DNA from: Gammaproteobacteria bacterium
GTDB taxonomy: Bacteria > Pseudomonadota > Gammaproteobacteria > Burkholderiales > Rhodocyclaceae
DNA length: 64,000 nt
Assembly: GCA_029289235.1 (NCBI GenBank)
Contig: JARFTZ010000001.1
Location: 1-64,000 of the forward strand
Direction: 5' to 3'
The number at the start of each line of letters is the position of its first letter. Within the stretch, counting starts at the first letter, position 1. The position numbers and the translations under genes are program-made. The notes beneath the pieces are model-generated. The model worked only from the letters and a program-made list of their open reading frames with translations, was not told where the DNA came from and made no database searches. This document shows, one piece after another, positions 36,080-44,575 of the stretch.

Positions 36080-39000
36080 TCAGGCCGATTCCGTGGTGAC
36101 GTGCGCCGCCTGTTCGCGTTGCGTCAGCCGGTCGAGGTACAGATAGACCACCGGCGTCAGGTAGAGCGTCAGGAACTGCGAAACGACCAGTCCGCCGACG
36201 ACGGCGATGCCGAGCGGCTGGCGGACCTCCGCGCCGGCACCGATGGCCAGGGCGATCGGCAGCGTGCCGACCAGCGCGGCCATGGTGGTCATCATGATCG
36301 GGCGGAAGCGGATCAGGCAGGCCTTGAAGATGGCGTCGAACGCCGGGGTGCCTTCGTTGCGTTGCCGGTCGAGCGCGAAGTCGATCATCATGATCGCGTT
36401 CTTCTTGACGATGCCGATCAGCATGATGACGCCAACGAAGGCGTACAGGTTGAGGTCGATGCCGAAGAGCAGCAGCGTGACCAGTGCGCCGAGGGCCGCG
36501 GACGGAAGGCCGGAGAGGATGGTCAGCGGGTGAATGAAGCTCTCATAAAGAATGCCGAGCACGATATAGACGACCAGCACGGCAATCAGCAGCAGGATGC
36601 CGAGTCCCTGCAAGGACGACTGGAAGGCCTGCGCGGTCCCCTGCAGACTGGTGTTGAGCGTGGCCGGCAGGCGAATCTCCTGTTCCAGCGTTTTCAGGCG
36701 ATTGACCGCGTCGCCGAGCGAAACGCCGGGAAGCAGGTTGAACGAGAGGGTGACAGACGGAAGCTGCCCCTGATGGTTGATCGTCAGTGCCTGCGTGCGG
36801 CGGGTGACTCGCGTCACGGTGTCGAGCGGTATCAGCTTGCCGCTGGAGGCGCGAACGTAGAGTCGTGACAGTTTCGACGGATCGAGCTGGTATTCCGGGG
36901 CGACTTCGAGAATGACCTGGTATTGGCTGGCCGTGCCGTAGATCGTCGAAATCTGGCGCGCGCTGAAGGCGTTCTGCAGGGCATCCTCGACTTGTCCGAA
37001 GGAGAGACCGAGCGCGGCGATCTTGTCACGGTCGATGTCGAGGGCAACCACCGGGCTGCGGTTGTTGAGGTTGCTGGTGACGTCAACGAAACCTGGAAGC
37101 TGACGAATCTGCCGCAGCAGTGTGTCGGTCCATTCGTAAAGTTCATCGAGGTCGGTGCTCTGCAGCGTGTACTGGTACTGCGCGGCGGTGACCTGGCCAC
37201 CGATGCGGATGGCCGGCGGGTTCTGCATGTAGACCCGGATGCCGGGAATCGCCGCCAGCTTCGGGCGCAACTGCTGGATGATTTCGTCCGCGGAAAGTTC
37301 GCGTTCGTGGCGGGGTTTGAGCACCATGTTGAGGGAGCCGGTGTTCATTGTCGGGCGCGAGCCGATGGCGCCGACTGAGGACATGAAGGAGCGGATGTTC
37401 GGGTCCTGCGCGACGATGGCGGCGACCGCGCGCTGCTTTTCCACCATCGCGGCAAAGGAAATATCCTGTGCGCCTTCGGTGGAGGCAGTGATCTGCCCGC
37501 TGTCGCCGCTCGGCAGGAATCCCTTGGGAATCTGGACGAAAAGCAGACCGCTGAAGACCACTGACAAAGCAAAGCCGAGCATCACGGTGCGCGGATGGTT
37601 CATCGCCAGGCGCAGCGTTTTTTCGTAGCCCTTCAGCAGCAGTTCAAAGAAGCGTTCGAAGGCGCGGAAGACGCGACCGTGCGCCTCGCTGGCCGAGTGC
37701 TTCAGGTAACGGCTGCAGAGCATCGGCGTGAGCGTCAGCGAAACGAGGCCGGAGACGAGGATCGCCACGCAGATGGTGACGGCGAACTCATGCAACAGGC
37801 GGCCGACGATGCCGCTCATGAACATCACCGGAATGAACACGGCGACCAGCGAGACGGTCATCGAGATGATCGTGAAACCGATTTCCCGCGACCCCTTGAT
37901 CGCGGCCTGCAGCGGTGTTTCGCCCAGTTCGATGTGCCGGACGATGTTCTCCAGCATGACGATGGCGTCGTCGACGACGAAGCCGACGGCCAGGGTCAGT
38001 GCCAGCAGCGACAGGTTGTCGAGACTGTAGCCGAGCGCATGCATGACGGCGAAGGTGCCGATGACCGATATCGGCAAGGCCAGTGCCGGGATGACAGTGG
38101 CCGACAGGTTGCGCAGGAACAGCAGGATGACCAGAACCACGAGAAAACCGGCGAGAAGCAGGGTGAATTGAACGTCGACGATCGATTCGCTGATCGAGAT
38201 GCTGCGGTCGTACAGCGTGGTCATGCTGATGGACGCGGGCAGGTTGGCCTGGAAGCTTGGCAACATGCGCTTGACCGACGCCACCGTATCGATGGTGTTG
38301 GCACCCGGCTGCCGCTGGATGGCCAGGACGATCGCGCGCTTGTCGACGTTCCAGGCGGCGATGCGGGTGTTTTCGACGCCGTCCACCGGCGTGGCGACTT
38401 CTTCCAGACGCACCGGGGCGCTGTTGCGCCAGGCGACGATCAGCGGGCGATAGGCGGCGGCGGTCGTGAGCTGGCCGTTGTCCTTGATCGCGAAGGCCTG
38501 GTGGATGCCGTCGAACTGGCCGAGCGGCTGGTTGACGTTGGCTTGCGCGATGGCCTGCCGCAGTTCGTCGATTCCCAGGTTGCGGGCGGCGAGCTGGTCC
38601 GGGTTGGCCTGGATTCGTACTGCGTATTTCTGCGAGCCGAAGACCAGCACCTGGGCAACACCGGCGACCGTGGACAGGCGTTGCGCCAGTTGCGTCTCCG
38701 CGTACTCGTTGACCACCGCCAGAGGCAGCGTCGGGGAGCTTAGCGCGATGTAGAAAATTGCCGAATCCGCCGGGTTGACCTTGCGGAATGATGGCGGACT
38801 CGGCATGTCCGACGGCAACTTGCGCTGCGCCGAGGCGATTGCCGACTGCACATCCTGCGCCGCAGCGTCGATGTTGCGGTCCAGCGAGAACTGCAGGGTG
38901 ATCGAGGTGCTGCCCTGCGCACTCGTCGAACTGAGCGATTCAAGCCCGGCGATCGTCGAAAACTGTCCTTCGAGCGGCGTAGCTACCGCCGAAGCCATCG

Positions 39001-39172
39001 TTTCCGGCGAAGCGCCTGGCAATCGGGCGGTCACTGAAATGGTCGGGAAGTCGACGTTGGGCAGTTCCGAGACGGGCAGGGCGCGATAGGCGATCAGGCC
39101 GAAGATGATGAACGCCGCCATCAGCAGCGTGGTCATTACCGGGCGGCGGATGCAGAGTTCCGGCAGATGCAT
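36080..39172 (-). CDS. RND multidrug efflux pump, inner membrane subunit
   Basis: The protein has 1030 residues with the HAE-1 RND plan: 12 membrane helices and two large periplasmic loops. Family marks are LPELCIRRPVMTTLLMAA at the start, the proton-relay pair in VGFVVDDAIVMLENI, and IVKKNAIMMIDFAL in the second half. It is closer in pattern to the MdtB/MdtC type than to AcrB. The adaptor gene lies directly upstream, 11 bases away; no outer membrane channel gene is present, so it likely uses a TolC-like protein encoded elsewhere. Substrates unknown. Confidence 0.93.
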   Translation of the reverse strand: MHLPELCIRRPVMTTLLMAAFIIFGLIAYRALPVSELPNVDFPTISVTARLPGASPETMASAVATPLEGQFSTIAGLESLSSTSAQGSTSITLQFSLDRNIDAAAQDVQSAIASAQRKLPSDMPSPPSFRKVNPADSAIFYIALSSPTLPLAVVNEYAETQLAQRLSTVAGVAQVLVFGSQKYAVRIQANPDQLAARNLGIDELRQAIAQANVNQPLGQFDGIHQAFAIKDNGQLTTAAAYRPLIVAWRNSAPVRLEEVATPVDGVENTRIAAWNVDKRAIVLAIQRQPGANTIDTVASVKRMLPSFQANLPASISMTTLYDRSISISESIVDVQFTLLLAGFLVVLVILLFLRNLSATVIPALALPISVIGTFAVMHALGYSLDNLSLLALTLAVGFVVDDAIVMLENIVRHIELGETPLQAAIKGSREIGFTIISMTVSLVAVFIPVMFMSGIVGRLLHEFAVTICVAILVSGLVSLTLTPMLCSRYLKHSASEAHGRVFRAFERFFELLLKGYEKTLRLAMNHPRTVMLGFALSVVFSGLLFVQIPKGFLPSGDSGQITASTEGAQDISFAAMVEKQRAVAAIVAQDPNIRSFMSSVGAIGSRPTMNTGSLNMVLKPRHERELSADEIIQQLRPKLAAIPGIRVYMQNPPAIRIGGQVTAAQYQYTLQSTDLDELYEWTDTLLRQIRQLPGFVDVTSNLNNRSPVVALDIDRDKIAALGLSFGQVEDALQNAFSARQISTIYGTASQYQVILEVAPEYQLDPSKLSRLYVRASSGKLIPLDTVTRVTRRTQALTINHQGQLPSVTLSFNLLPGVSLGDAVNRLKTLEQEIRLPATLNTSLQGTAQAFQSSLQGLGILLLIAVLVVYIVLGILYESFIHPLTILSGLPSAALGALVTLLLFGIDLNLYAFVGVIMLIGIVKKNAIMMIDFALDRQRNEGTPAFDAIFKACLIRFRPIMMTTMAALVGTLPIALAIGAGAEVRQPLGIAVVGGLVVSQFLTLYLTPVVYLYLDRLTQREQAAHVTTESA

Positions 39173-39183
39173 GGCTGCCTGCC

Positions 39184-40299
39184 CTATTTTCCGGCTGCCC
39201 TGGCGCCGGCGGTTTCGTCCTTGACCTTCACCTTGGCGCCGGGGACCAGCCGCAGGTGACCGTCGGTGATTACCGTCTCCCCGGCTTTGACGTCACCGCC
39301 GATCGCGGTGAGTCCGAATGCCGATGCGAGAACCTCGATGCGCCGCATTTCGACGCTGCCATCCTCTTTCAATGTATAGAGGAAGTTGCCGTCGGCACCT
39401 TGCTGAACGGCATTGTCCGGGACGCAGACTGCGCTTTTGAGTGTGTCGAGTACCAGCGCGACATTGAGGAACTGCCCGGGCAGCAGTTTTTCCTCGCGAT
39501 TGGGAAGTTCGGCTTTCGCCTGAATCGTTCCGGTGCCCGTGTCGACGGCGTTGTCGATGAACCGTACCGTACCTTCATGGTGCTGCGACTCGTTTCCCGG
39601 TTCCGTAATGTCGACTTTCAGATGACCCGCCTGCTTGCCGGCCCGCAACCGCGGCAGGTGCCTTTCCGGTACGGCGAAGTTAACGAGCAGCGGCTGGACG
39701 CGATTGACGACGGCGAGCGTGACGTCGTTGGCCTTGACGGCCGAGCCGGGAAAAACCAGCCGGGCACCGACGATGCCGGTGATCGGTGCGCGGATGGTGG
39801 CATACGACAGCTGCAGGCGCGCGACTTCCGCGGCTGCCTTGCTGGCGCGCAGATTAGCCATCGCCGTTGCCTCGTTGGTGCGGACGTCGTTGACCTTTTC
39901 CTCCGAGACGAAATTGCGTTCCCTGAGTGCCGTGTAACGTGCCGTGTCCGCACGCATTTTTGCGATCAAAGCCTCGTCGCGGGCGGCGGTGGCTTCGGCT
40001 TGCCGCAGACGTGCGGAAAAGTCGGTGGGGTCGAGGCGGATCAGCTCATCGCCCTGATTCACGTGCTGTCCCTCAGTGAAAAGAACGTTGGCGACCTGCC
40101 CGTCGACACGTGACTTGATGGCGACGCTCTCGAAAGCTTCTGCTCGCCCGACGACCTTCAGGGAGACGGGGATATCCCGCGTAACGGCCTTGGCTGCGGT
40201 GACCGGTACGGGAGGGGCTTCCGCCTTCTTGCTGCTTTTGCTTTCCGAGCACGCGGAAAGCACCAGAACGGCAGCAAACAGCAGCGCCCCGCGCTTCAC
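39184..40299 (-). CDS. RND efflux periplasmic adaptor, lipoprotein
   Basis: The protein has 371 residues. It has a lipoprotein signal with lipobox LSAC (Cys17), then the biotinyl-lipoyl-like part VDGQVANVLFTEGQHVNQGD, a helical hairpin and the beta-barrel domain of AcrA/MdtA-type membrane fusion proteins (LPGQFLNVALVLDT). It links the RND pump to an outer membrane channel. Its ATG overlaps the stop of lysA by 4 bases, so it may be translated as a continuation of the lysA message. Confidence 0.93.
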   Translation of the reverse strand: MKRGALLFAAVLVLSACSESKSSKKAEAPPVPVTAAKAVTRDIPVSLKVVGRAEAFESVAIKSRVDGQVANVLFTEGQHVNQGDELIRLDPTDFSARLRQAEATAARDEALIAKMRADTARYTALRERNFVSEEKVNDVRTNEATAMANLRASKAAAEVARLQLSYATIRAPITGIVGARLVFPGSAVKANDVTLAVVNRVQPLLVNFAVPERHLPRLRAGKQAGHLKVDITEPGNESQHHEGTVRFIDNAVDTGTGTIQAKAELPNREEKLLPGQFLNVALVLDTLKSAVCVPDNAVQQGADGNFLYTLKEDGSVEMRRIEVLASAFGLTAIGGDVKAGETVITDGHLRLVPGAKVKVKDETAGARAAGK

Positions 40300-41543
40300 G
40301 GCAACAGGCTTTCCAGCGCCAGCAACTCTTCCACCGTTTCGCGTCGGCGGACGAGGTGAGCCTGGTCGCCGTCGACCATCACTTCGGCGGCGCGCGGGCG
40401 GGTGTTGTAGTTCGAGCTCATCGCCATGCCGTAGGCGCCGGCCGACATGATCGCCAAGAGGTCGCCCGGCTCGATGGCCAGTGGGCGATTGTGGCCGAGA
40501 AAATCGCCGGATTCGCAGATCGGGCCGACGATTTCCCAGTTGCTCGGGGCGGTATCGCGCGGAACGACCGGCACGATGTCGTGCCAGGCGTCGTACAGTG
40601 CCGGGCGGGCAAGGTCGTTCATCGCGGCATCGACGATGGCGAAATTCTTGACCTCGCCAGGCTTGAGAAAATCGGCTTTGGTGAGCAATGCGCCGGCATT
40701 GCCGACCAGGCGGCGCCCGGGCTCGAGAATGATCTTCAGCGGCCGACCCGCGAGCCTTTGCAGCAGCGGCTGCAGGTAGCTCCCGACTGTCGGTTCGTCT
40801 TCGTCCTGATAACGGATGCCGAGGCCGCCGCCGAGGTCGATGTGGTGCAAGGTGATGCCGTTGGCTGCCAGTTGGTCGATCAGCGACAGCAGCTTGTCGA
40901 GCGCTTCGGCGAACGGTGACGGGTCGAGCAGTTGCGAGCCGATGTGGCAGTCGATGCCGGTCACCTCGATATTCGGCAGGGCCGCGGCGCGCTGGTAGAT
41001 GCCGAATGCGTCTTCGTAGGCGACGCCGAACTTGTTTTCCTTGAGGCCGGTCGAAATGTACGGATGCGTCTTGGCATCGACGTTCGGATTGACGCGCAGG
41101 CTGATCGGCGCCTTCAGTCCGAGCGAGCCGGCGACGTCATTGAGGCGTTCGAGCTCGGGCGCCGATTCGACGTTGAAGCAAAGGATGCCGGTTTTGAGGG
41201 CGAAGGCCATTTCCTCCGTCGACTTGCCAACGCCGGAAAACACGATTTTTTTCGGGTCGGCGCCCGCTGCCAGCGCGCGCTTCAGTTCACCGCCGGAGAC
41301 GATGTCGAAACCAGCGCCGCGGCGGGCGAAGACATTGAGTACGGCGATGTTGGAGTTGGCCTTGACCGCGTAGCAGACAAGCGCGTTGACGCCAGCCAGT
41401 TCGTTCAGGAATTCGTCGAGCGAGGCTTCGAGCGCAGCGCGTGAATAGACGTAGCAAGGTGTTTTGAAACGTTCGGCGATGTCCCTCAGAGGGACTGACT
41501 CGACGTGGAGGTGGCCCTTGTCGAGGTGAAAAAAAGCGTTCAT
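40296..41543 (-). CDS. lysA: Diaminopimelate decarboxylase
   Basis: The protein has 415 residues starting MNAFFHLDKGHLHVESVPLR. It is a PLP enzyme of the alanine racemase-like fold with the PLP lysine in VCYAVKANSNIAV, the HIDLGGGLGIRY loop and the substrate Cys in GPICESGDFLG. It makes lysine from meso-diaminopimelate, drawing on DapF. The frame is open to 41699, but the ATG at 41543 is the family start and overlaps the stop of lptM (ATGA), the arrangement of the lptM-lysA pair in betaproteobacteria. Confidence 0.96.
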   Translation of the reverse strand: MNAFFHLDKGHLHVESVPLRDIAERFKTPCYVYSRAALEASLDEFLNELAGVNALVCYAVKANSNIAVLNVFARRGAGFDIVSGGELKRALAAGADPKKIVFSGVGKSTEEMAFALKTGILCFNVESAPELERLNDVAGSLGLKAPISLRVNPNVDAKTHPYISTGLKENKFGVAYEDAFGIYQRAAALPNIEVTGIDCHIGSQLLDPSPFAEALDKLLSLIDQLAANGITLHHIDLGGGLGIRYQDEDEPTVGSYLQPLLQRLAGRPLKIILEPGRRLVGNAGALLTKADFLKPGEVKNFAIVDAAMNDLARPALYDAWHDIVPVVPRDTAPSNWEIVGPICESGDFLGHNRPLAIEPGDLLAIMSAGAYGMAMSSNYNTRPRAAEVMVDGDQAHLVRRRETVEELLALESLLP

Positions 41544-41701
41544 GGTGTCGTCTTTGCCGTGATTGGGGCAATTGTTGTTGGAGTGCTCGAGGCCGTCGCA
41601 GGGGCTTTTTGCTGAGGTGGCAGATAAAGCGATCCACGCGTTCCGCAGCTGCTCAGAAGGGTTGCGGACAGCAGCAGGGAGAGCGTAATGTATCTGCACA
41701 T
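41540..41701 (-). CDS. lptM: LPS transport-assisting lipoprotein LptM (YifL)
   Basis: This very short gene encodes 53 residues: MCRYITLSLLLSATLLSSCG, then TRGSLYLPPQQKAP and a Thr/Ala/Pro-rich tail. The lipobox LSSC gives a lipid-anchored Cys19, followed by the GTRGSLYLPP motif that matches the conserved N-terminus of LptM. In Escherichia coli LptM helps disulfide maturation of the outer membrane LPS translocon LptD-LptE. Its TGA overlaps the lysA ATG. No good ribosome binding site precedes the ATG. It lies only 37 bases from the divergent cyaY start. Confidence 0.87.
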   Translation of the reverse strand: MCRYITLSLLLSATLLSSCGTRGSLYLPPQQKAPATASSTPTTIAPITAKTTP

Positions 41702-41738
41702 AGTGTCAGGAAATCAAAGGGAAAAATGGTAGCACAGT

Positions 41739-42056
41739 ATGGATGATAGCGAATTCATCAGTCTTGCCGACAAAGCGCTTGACCGTATCGAGCAAGCGAT
41801 CGAAACGAGCGGCGCGGACGTTGATTGTTCGATGACTGGCGACGGGGTGCTTGAGGTCGAGTGCGCCGATGGCAGCAAGATCATCGTCAATCGCCACCTC
41901 GCGGCGCGGGAAATCTGGGTGGCGGCACGCGCAGGCGGATTTCACTTCCGCTGGAGCGACGAGGAGTGGCGTGACACGAGGAGCGGCCAGGAACTCCTGA
42001 CCTCGCTCTCTGCGCTGCTTTCAGCCCAGTCCGGAGGAACCCTGACGCTTAGCTGA
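41739..42056 (+). CDS. cyaY: Iron-sulfur cluster assembly frataxin-like protein CyaY
   Basis: The protein has 105 residues of the frataxin fold: an acidic first helix (DDSEFISLADKALDRIEQAI), then VDCSMTGDGVLEVECADGSK and IIVNRHLAAREIWVAARAGG with FHF. CyaY binds iron and tunes the IscS desulfurase. It is divergent from lptM with a 37-base gap and converges on mrcA with 13 bases between the stops. Confidence 0.95.
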   Translation: MDDSEFISLADKALDRIEQAIETSGADVDCSMTGDGVLEVECADGSKIIVNRHLAAREIWVAARAGGFHFRWSDEEWRDTRSGQELLTSLSALLSAQSGGTLTLS

Positions 42057-42069
42057 GTTGCCTCGCTGT

Positions 42070-44373
42070 TCAGTCGACCGGTTTTGCGTCAGGGTCGAGC
42101 GGAGGTTCCGGTTCGACCACCGGGGGAACGTTCTCAAAGTAGAACCACTCTCTCGCCGGCCCCTTTGGCGTTTCGACGTCGAGCGCCGCAAGCCCTTCCG
42201 GTTGGGGCATGAAGGTCTGGGGAACATCCTTGAGGACCTTGTCCATATACCCTATCCACGCGGGCAGTGCTGCGGATCCTCCAGTTTCTCCCTTGCCCAT
42301 GTTCTTGGGCTGGTCGAAGCCAATCCAGGAACAGCCAACCACGGTTCGCTGGTAGCCGCAGAACCAGGCGTCGACGTGTTCGTTGGTGGTCCCGGTCTTG
42401 CCGGCGAGGTCGCGACGTTTCAGCGTTGCCCCGGCGCGGGCTGCCGTTCCGGATATGGTGACGTCGCGCAGCATGCTGTCCATCAGGTAGGCATTGCGGG
42501 CATCGATAGCCCGCAATGATTCGTCTCCTGCCGAGATGGGGTGGGCTTCGGCGATTACTTGATCCTTGTCGTCCCTGATCTGGCTGACAATGTAGGGTTG
42601 GATCCTGAAGCCCCCGTTCGCGAAAACAGAATAGGCGGCAACCATTTGCCACGGTGTCACCGATCCGGCGCCCAGCGCCATCGTCAGGTACGCCGGGTGC
42701 TTTTCCGCCTCAAAGCCAAAGCGTGTCACGTAGTCCTGAATGAAATGAACGCCGCTGGCCTGGAGCAACCGGATGGACACCATGTTTTTCGACTTGGTCA
42801 GCGCGGTGCGAATGCGCATCGGACCTTCGTATTTGCCGTCATAGTTTTTCGGTTCCCAAGTCTGGCTTCCGGTCACAGACGCGGGAATGCTGATCGGCTC
42901 GTCATTGACGATCGAAGCAGGAGAGAAACCCTTTTCCAGGGCTCCGGAATAGATGAACGGCTTGAAACTCGATCCAGGCTGTCTCCATGCCTGCGTGGCA
43001 TGGTTGAATTTGTTGCGGCCGAAGTCGAAGCCGCCGACAAGAGCCCTGATCGCGCCTGTTTGCGGGTCGGTCGAGATGAATGCCGACTCGATTTCCGGCA
43101 TTTGGGCGATGCGCCAGTTATTCTTGTCATCCTTTTGGACACGGATCACCGCTCCGCGGCGAATACGCTTGTTGGGGGGCGACTTTTCGTCGATCATGCG
43201 AGCGGCGAATTTCAGACCGCTGTCGCCGATGGTGATGAGCTCGCCGCCCCGTCGATAGGCGCGTACCTGTTTCGGAGTGGCGTCCAGAACGATCGCCGGG
43301 TGCAGGTCGTCGTTGTCATCGTAGTCTTGCAGCAGGACGTCAAGAGCCTCGTCGTGCTCTGATTTGATATCGGATAAATCCACGTACGCTTCCGCGCCAC
43401 GGTAGCCGTGACGCCGGTCGTAGTCGAACGCATTGCGGCGAACGCTCCGGTAGGCGGCCTCCTGATCGTTCTTGATAACGGTGGTGTAGATCTTCAGGCC
43501 GCGTGAATATACGTCGGCGGGGAAGCTCTCCGCGGCAATCTGTCGGGCCATTTCCGCGACGTATTCGGCGTGAACCGCATAATCGTTCGTCTCCCGCTTC
43601 ACCACCAGCGGTTGTTTCAGTGCCGACTCGTGCTGCTCGGGAGTGATAAAGCCGAGTTCCCGCATGCGGCGCAGAACATACTGTTGCCGCAGTCCGGCGC
43701 GTTTCGGATTGACGACCGGGTTGAATGCCGATGGCGCTTTGGGGAGCCCCGCCAGCATCGCCGCTTCCGCGATGCTGATTTCCTTGAGTTGTTTCCCGAA
43801 ATAGATCTGAGCAGCCGCGCCGAACCCGTAAGCACGTTGCCCCAAATAAATCTGGTTGATATAGAGCTCGAAAATCTGGTCTTTCGTGAGATTGTGTTCA
43901 ATCTTGAAAGCCAGAAGGGCTTCATAAATCTTGCGCGTGTAGGTTTTCTCCGACGAAAGGAAAAAATTCTTGGCGACCTGCTGGGTTATCGTTGACGCGC
44001 CCTGGCGTCTGCCTCCGCCAAGAAAGTTGCTGATGGCGGCACGCGTGATTCCGAGCGCATCGATGCCTCCGTGCTGATAAAAGCGTTCATCCTCGGCGGC
44101 GAGGATGGCATGTTTCAGCACGTCCGGTACGTCAGGAAACTGAACAAGCTCTCGTTTTTCCTCCCCGAATTCGCCGATCAAGTGGTTGTCGGCCGTATAA
44201 ACCCTGAGCGGGATTTTCGGGCGATAGTCCGTCAATATCTCCAACGACGGCAGATTCGGATAAGTCAGGATGAGCACGATGGCTACCATGGTGACGCAAA
44301 TCACCAATAATCCCGAAACGAACAGAAATGGATAAAGAATCCAGCGGGAAACGTGTGTCAAGAGGGTGTCCAA
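42070..44373 (-). CDS. mrcA: Penicillin-binding protein 1A
   Basis: The protein has 767 residues with an N-terminal membrane anchor, a GT51 glycosyltransferase (EDERFYQHGGIDALGITRA, GASTITQQVAKNFFL), an OB-like insert and a transpeptidase with SSFKP, SKN and KTGTTNEHVD. It polymerises and crosslinks peptidoglycan. The only start in this frame near the family N-terminus is a TTG at 44373. An ATG at 44401 lies one frame off, across a run of six T (44373-44378). Divergent from pilM, which is the usual arrangement. Confidence 0.93.
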   Translation of the reverse strand: MDTLLTHVSRWILYPFLFVSGLLVICVTMVAIVLILTYPNLPSLEILTDYRPKIPLRVYTADNHLIGEFGEEKRELVQFPDVPDVLKHAILAAEDERFYQHGGIDALGITRAAISNFLGGGRRQGASTITQQVAKNFFLSSEKTYTRKIYEALLAFKIEHNLTKDQIFELYINQIYLGQRAYGFGAAAQIYFGKQLKEISIAEAAMLAGLPKAPSAFNPVVNPKRAGLRQQYVLRRMRELGFITPEQHESALKQPLVVKRETNDYAVHAEYVAEMARQIAAESFPADVYSRGLKIYTTVIKNDQEAAYRSVRRNAFDYDRRHGYRGAEAYVDLSDIKSEHDEALDVLLQDYDDNDDLHPAIVLDATPKQVRAYRRGGELITIGDSGLKFAARMIDEKSPPNKRIRRGAVIRVQKDDKNNWRIAQMPEIESAFISTDPQTGAIRALVGGFDFGRNKFNHATQAWRQPGSSFKPFIYSGALEKGFSPASIVNDEPISIPASVTGSQTWEPKNYDGKYEGPMRIRTALTKSKNMVSIRLLQASGVHFIQDYVTRFGFEAEKHPAYLTMALGAGSVTPWQMVAAYSVFANGGFRIQPYIVSQIRDDKDQVIAEAHPISAGDESLRAIDARNAYLMDSMLRDVTISGTAARAGATLKRRDLAGKTGTTNEHVDAWFCGYQRTVVGCSWIGFDQPKNMGKGETGGSAALPAWIGYMDKVLKDVPQTFMPQPEGLAALDVETPKGPAREWFYFENVPPVVEPEPPLDPDAKPVD

Positions 44374-44390
44374 AAAATGGCCGGCTTGAA

Positions 44391-44396
44391 ATTATA
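44391..44396 (-). promoter_or_regulatory. mrcA: Possible -10 element of mrcA
   Basis: Read on the minus strand these bases are TATAAT, 18-23 bases upstream of the mrcA TTG. No clear -35 was found at 16-18 bases further up. If used, the leader would be about 10 bases or less, and the alternative ATG at 44401 would lie upstream of transcription. Confidence 0.3.
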
Positions 44397-44575
44397 AACA
44401 TGAGCGACCTGATATCGGCATCCGTTTTTCCCGTTGATTCTTGACGATATGTACCAAAAAAGAATGACGAAAAAATAGCTTTACTTGCTTTATGCTTGTT
44501 GTTACGATTTAAAGCAGATTATCTATAAATCCGCTAACTATCCGGTATTCAAGAGTTTTTTTGAGGGGTGGTGAT

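Noticed and set aside
37595..38743. Open frame of 382 codons opposite the RND pump gene
   Set aside because: Composition typical of antisense to GC-rich coding sequence; the pump gene is unmistakable.
44502..44529. Promoter TTACGA-N16-TATAAA for pilM
   Set aside because: The -35 matches poorly and the region is AT-rich, so the match could be chance.
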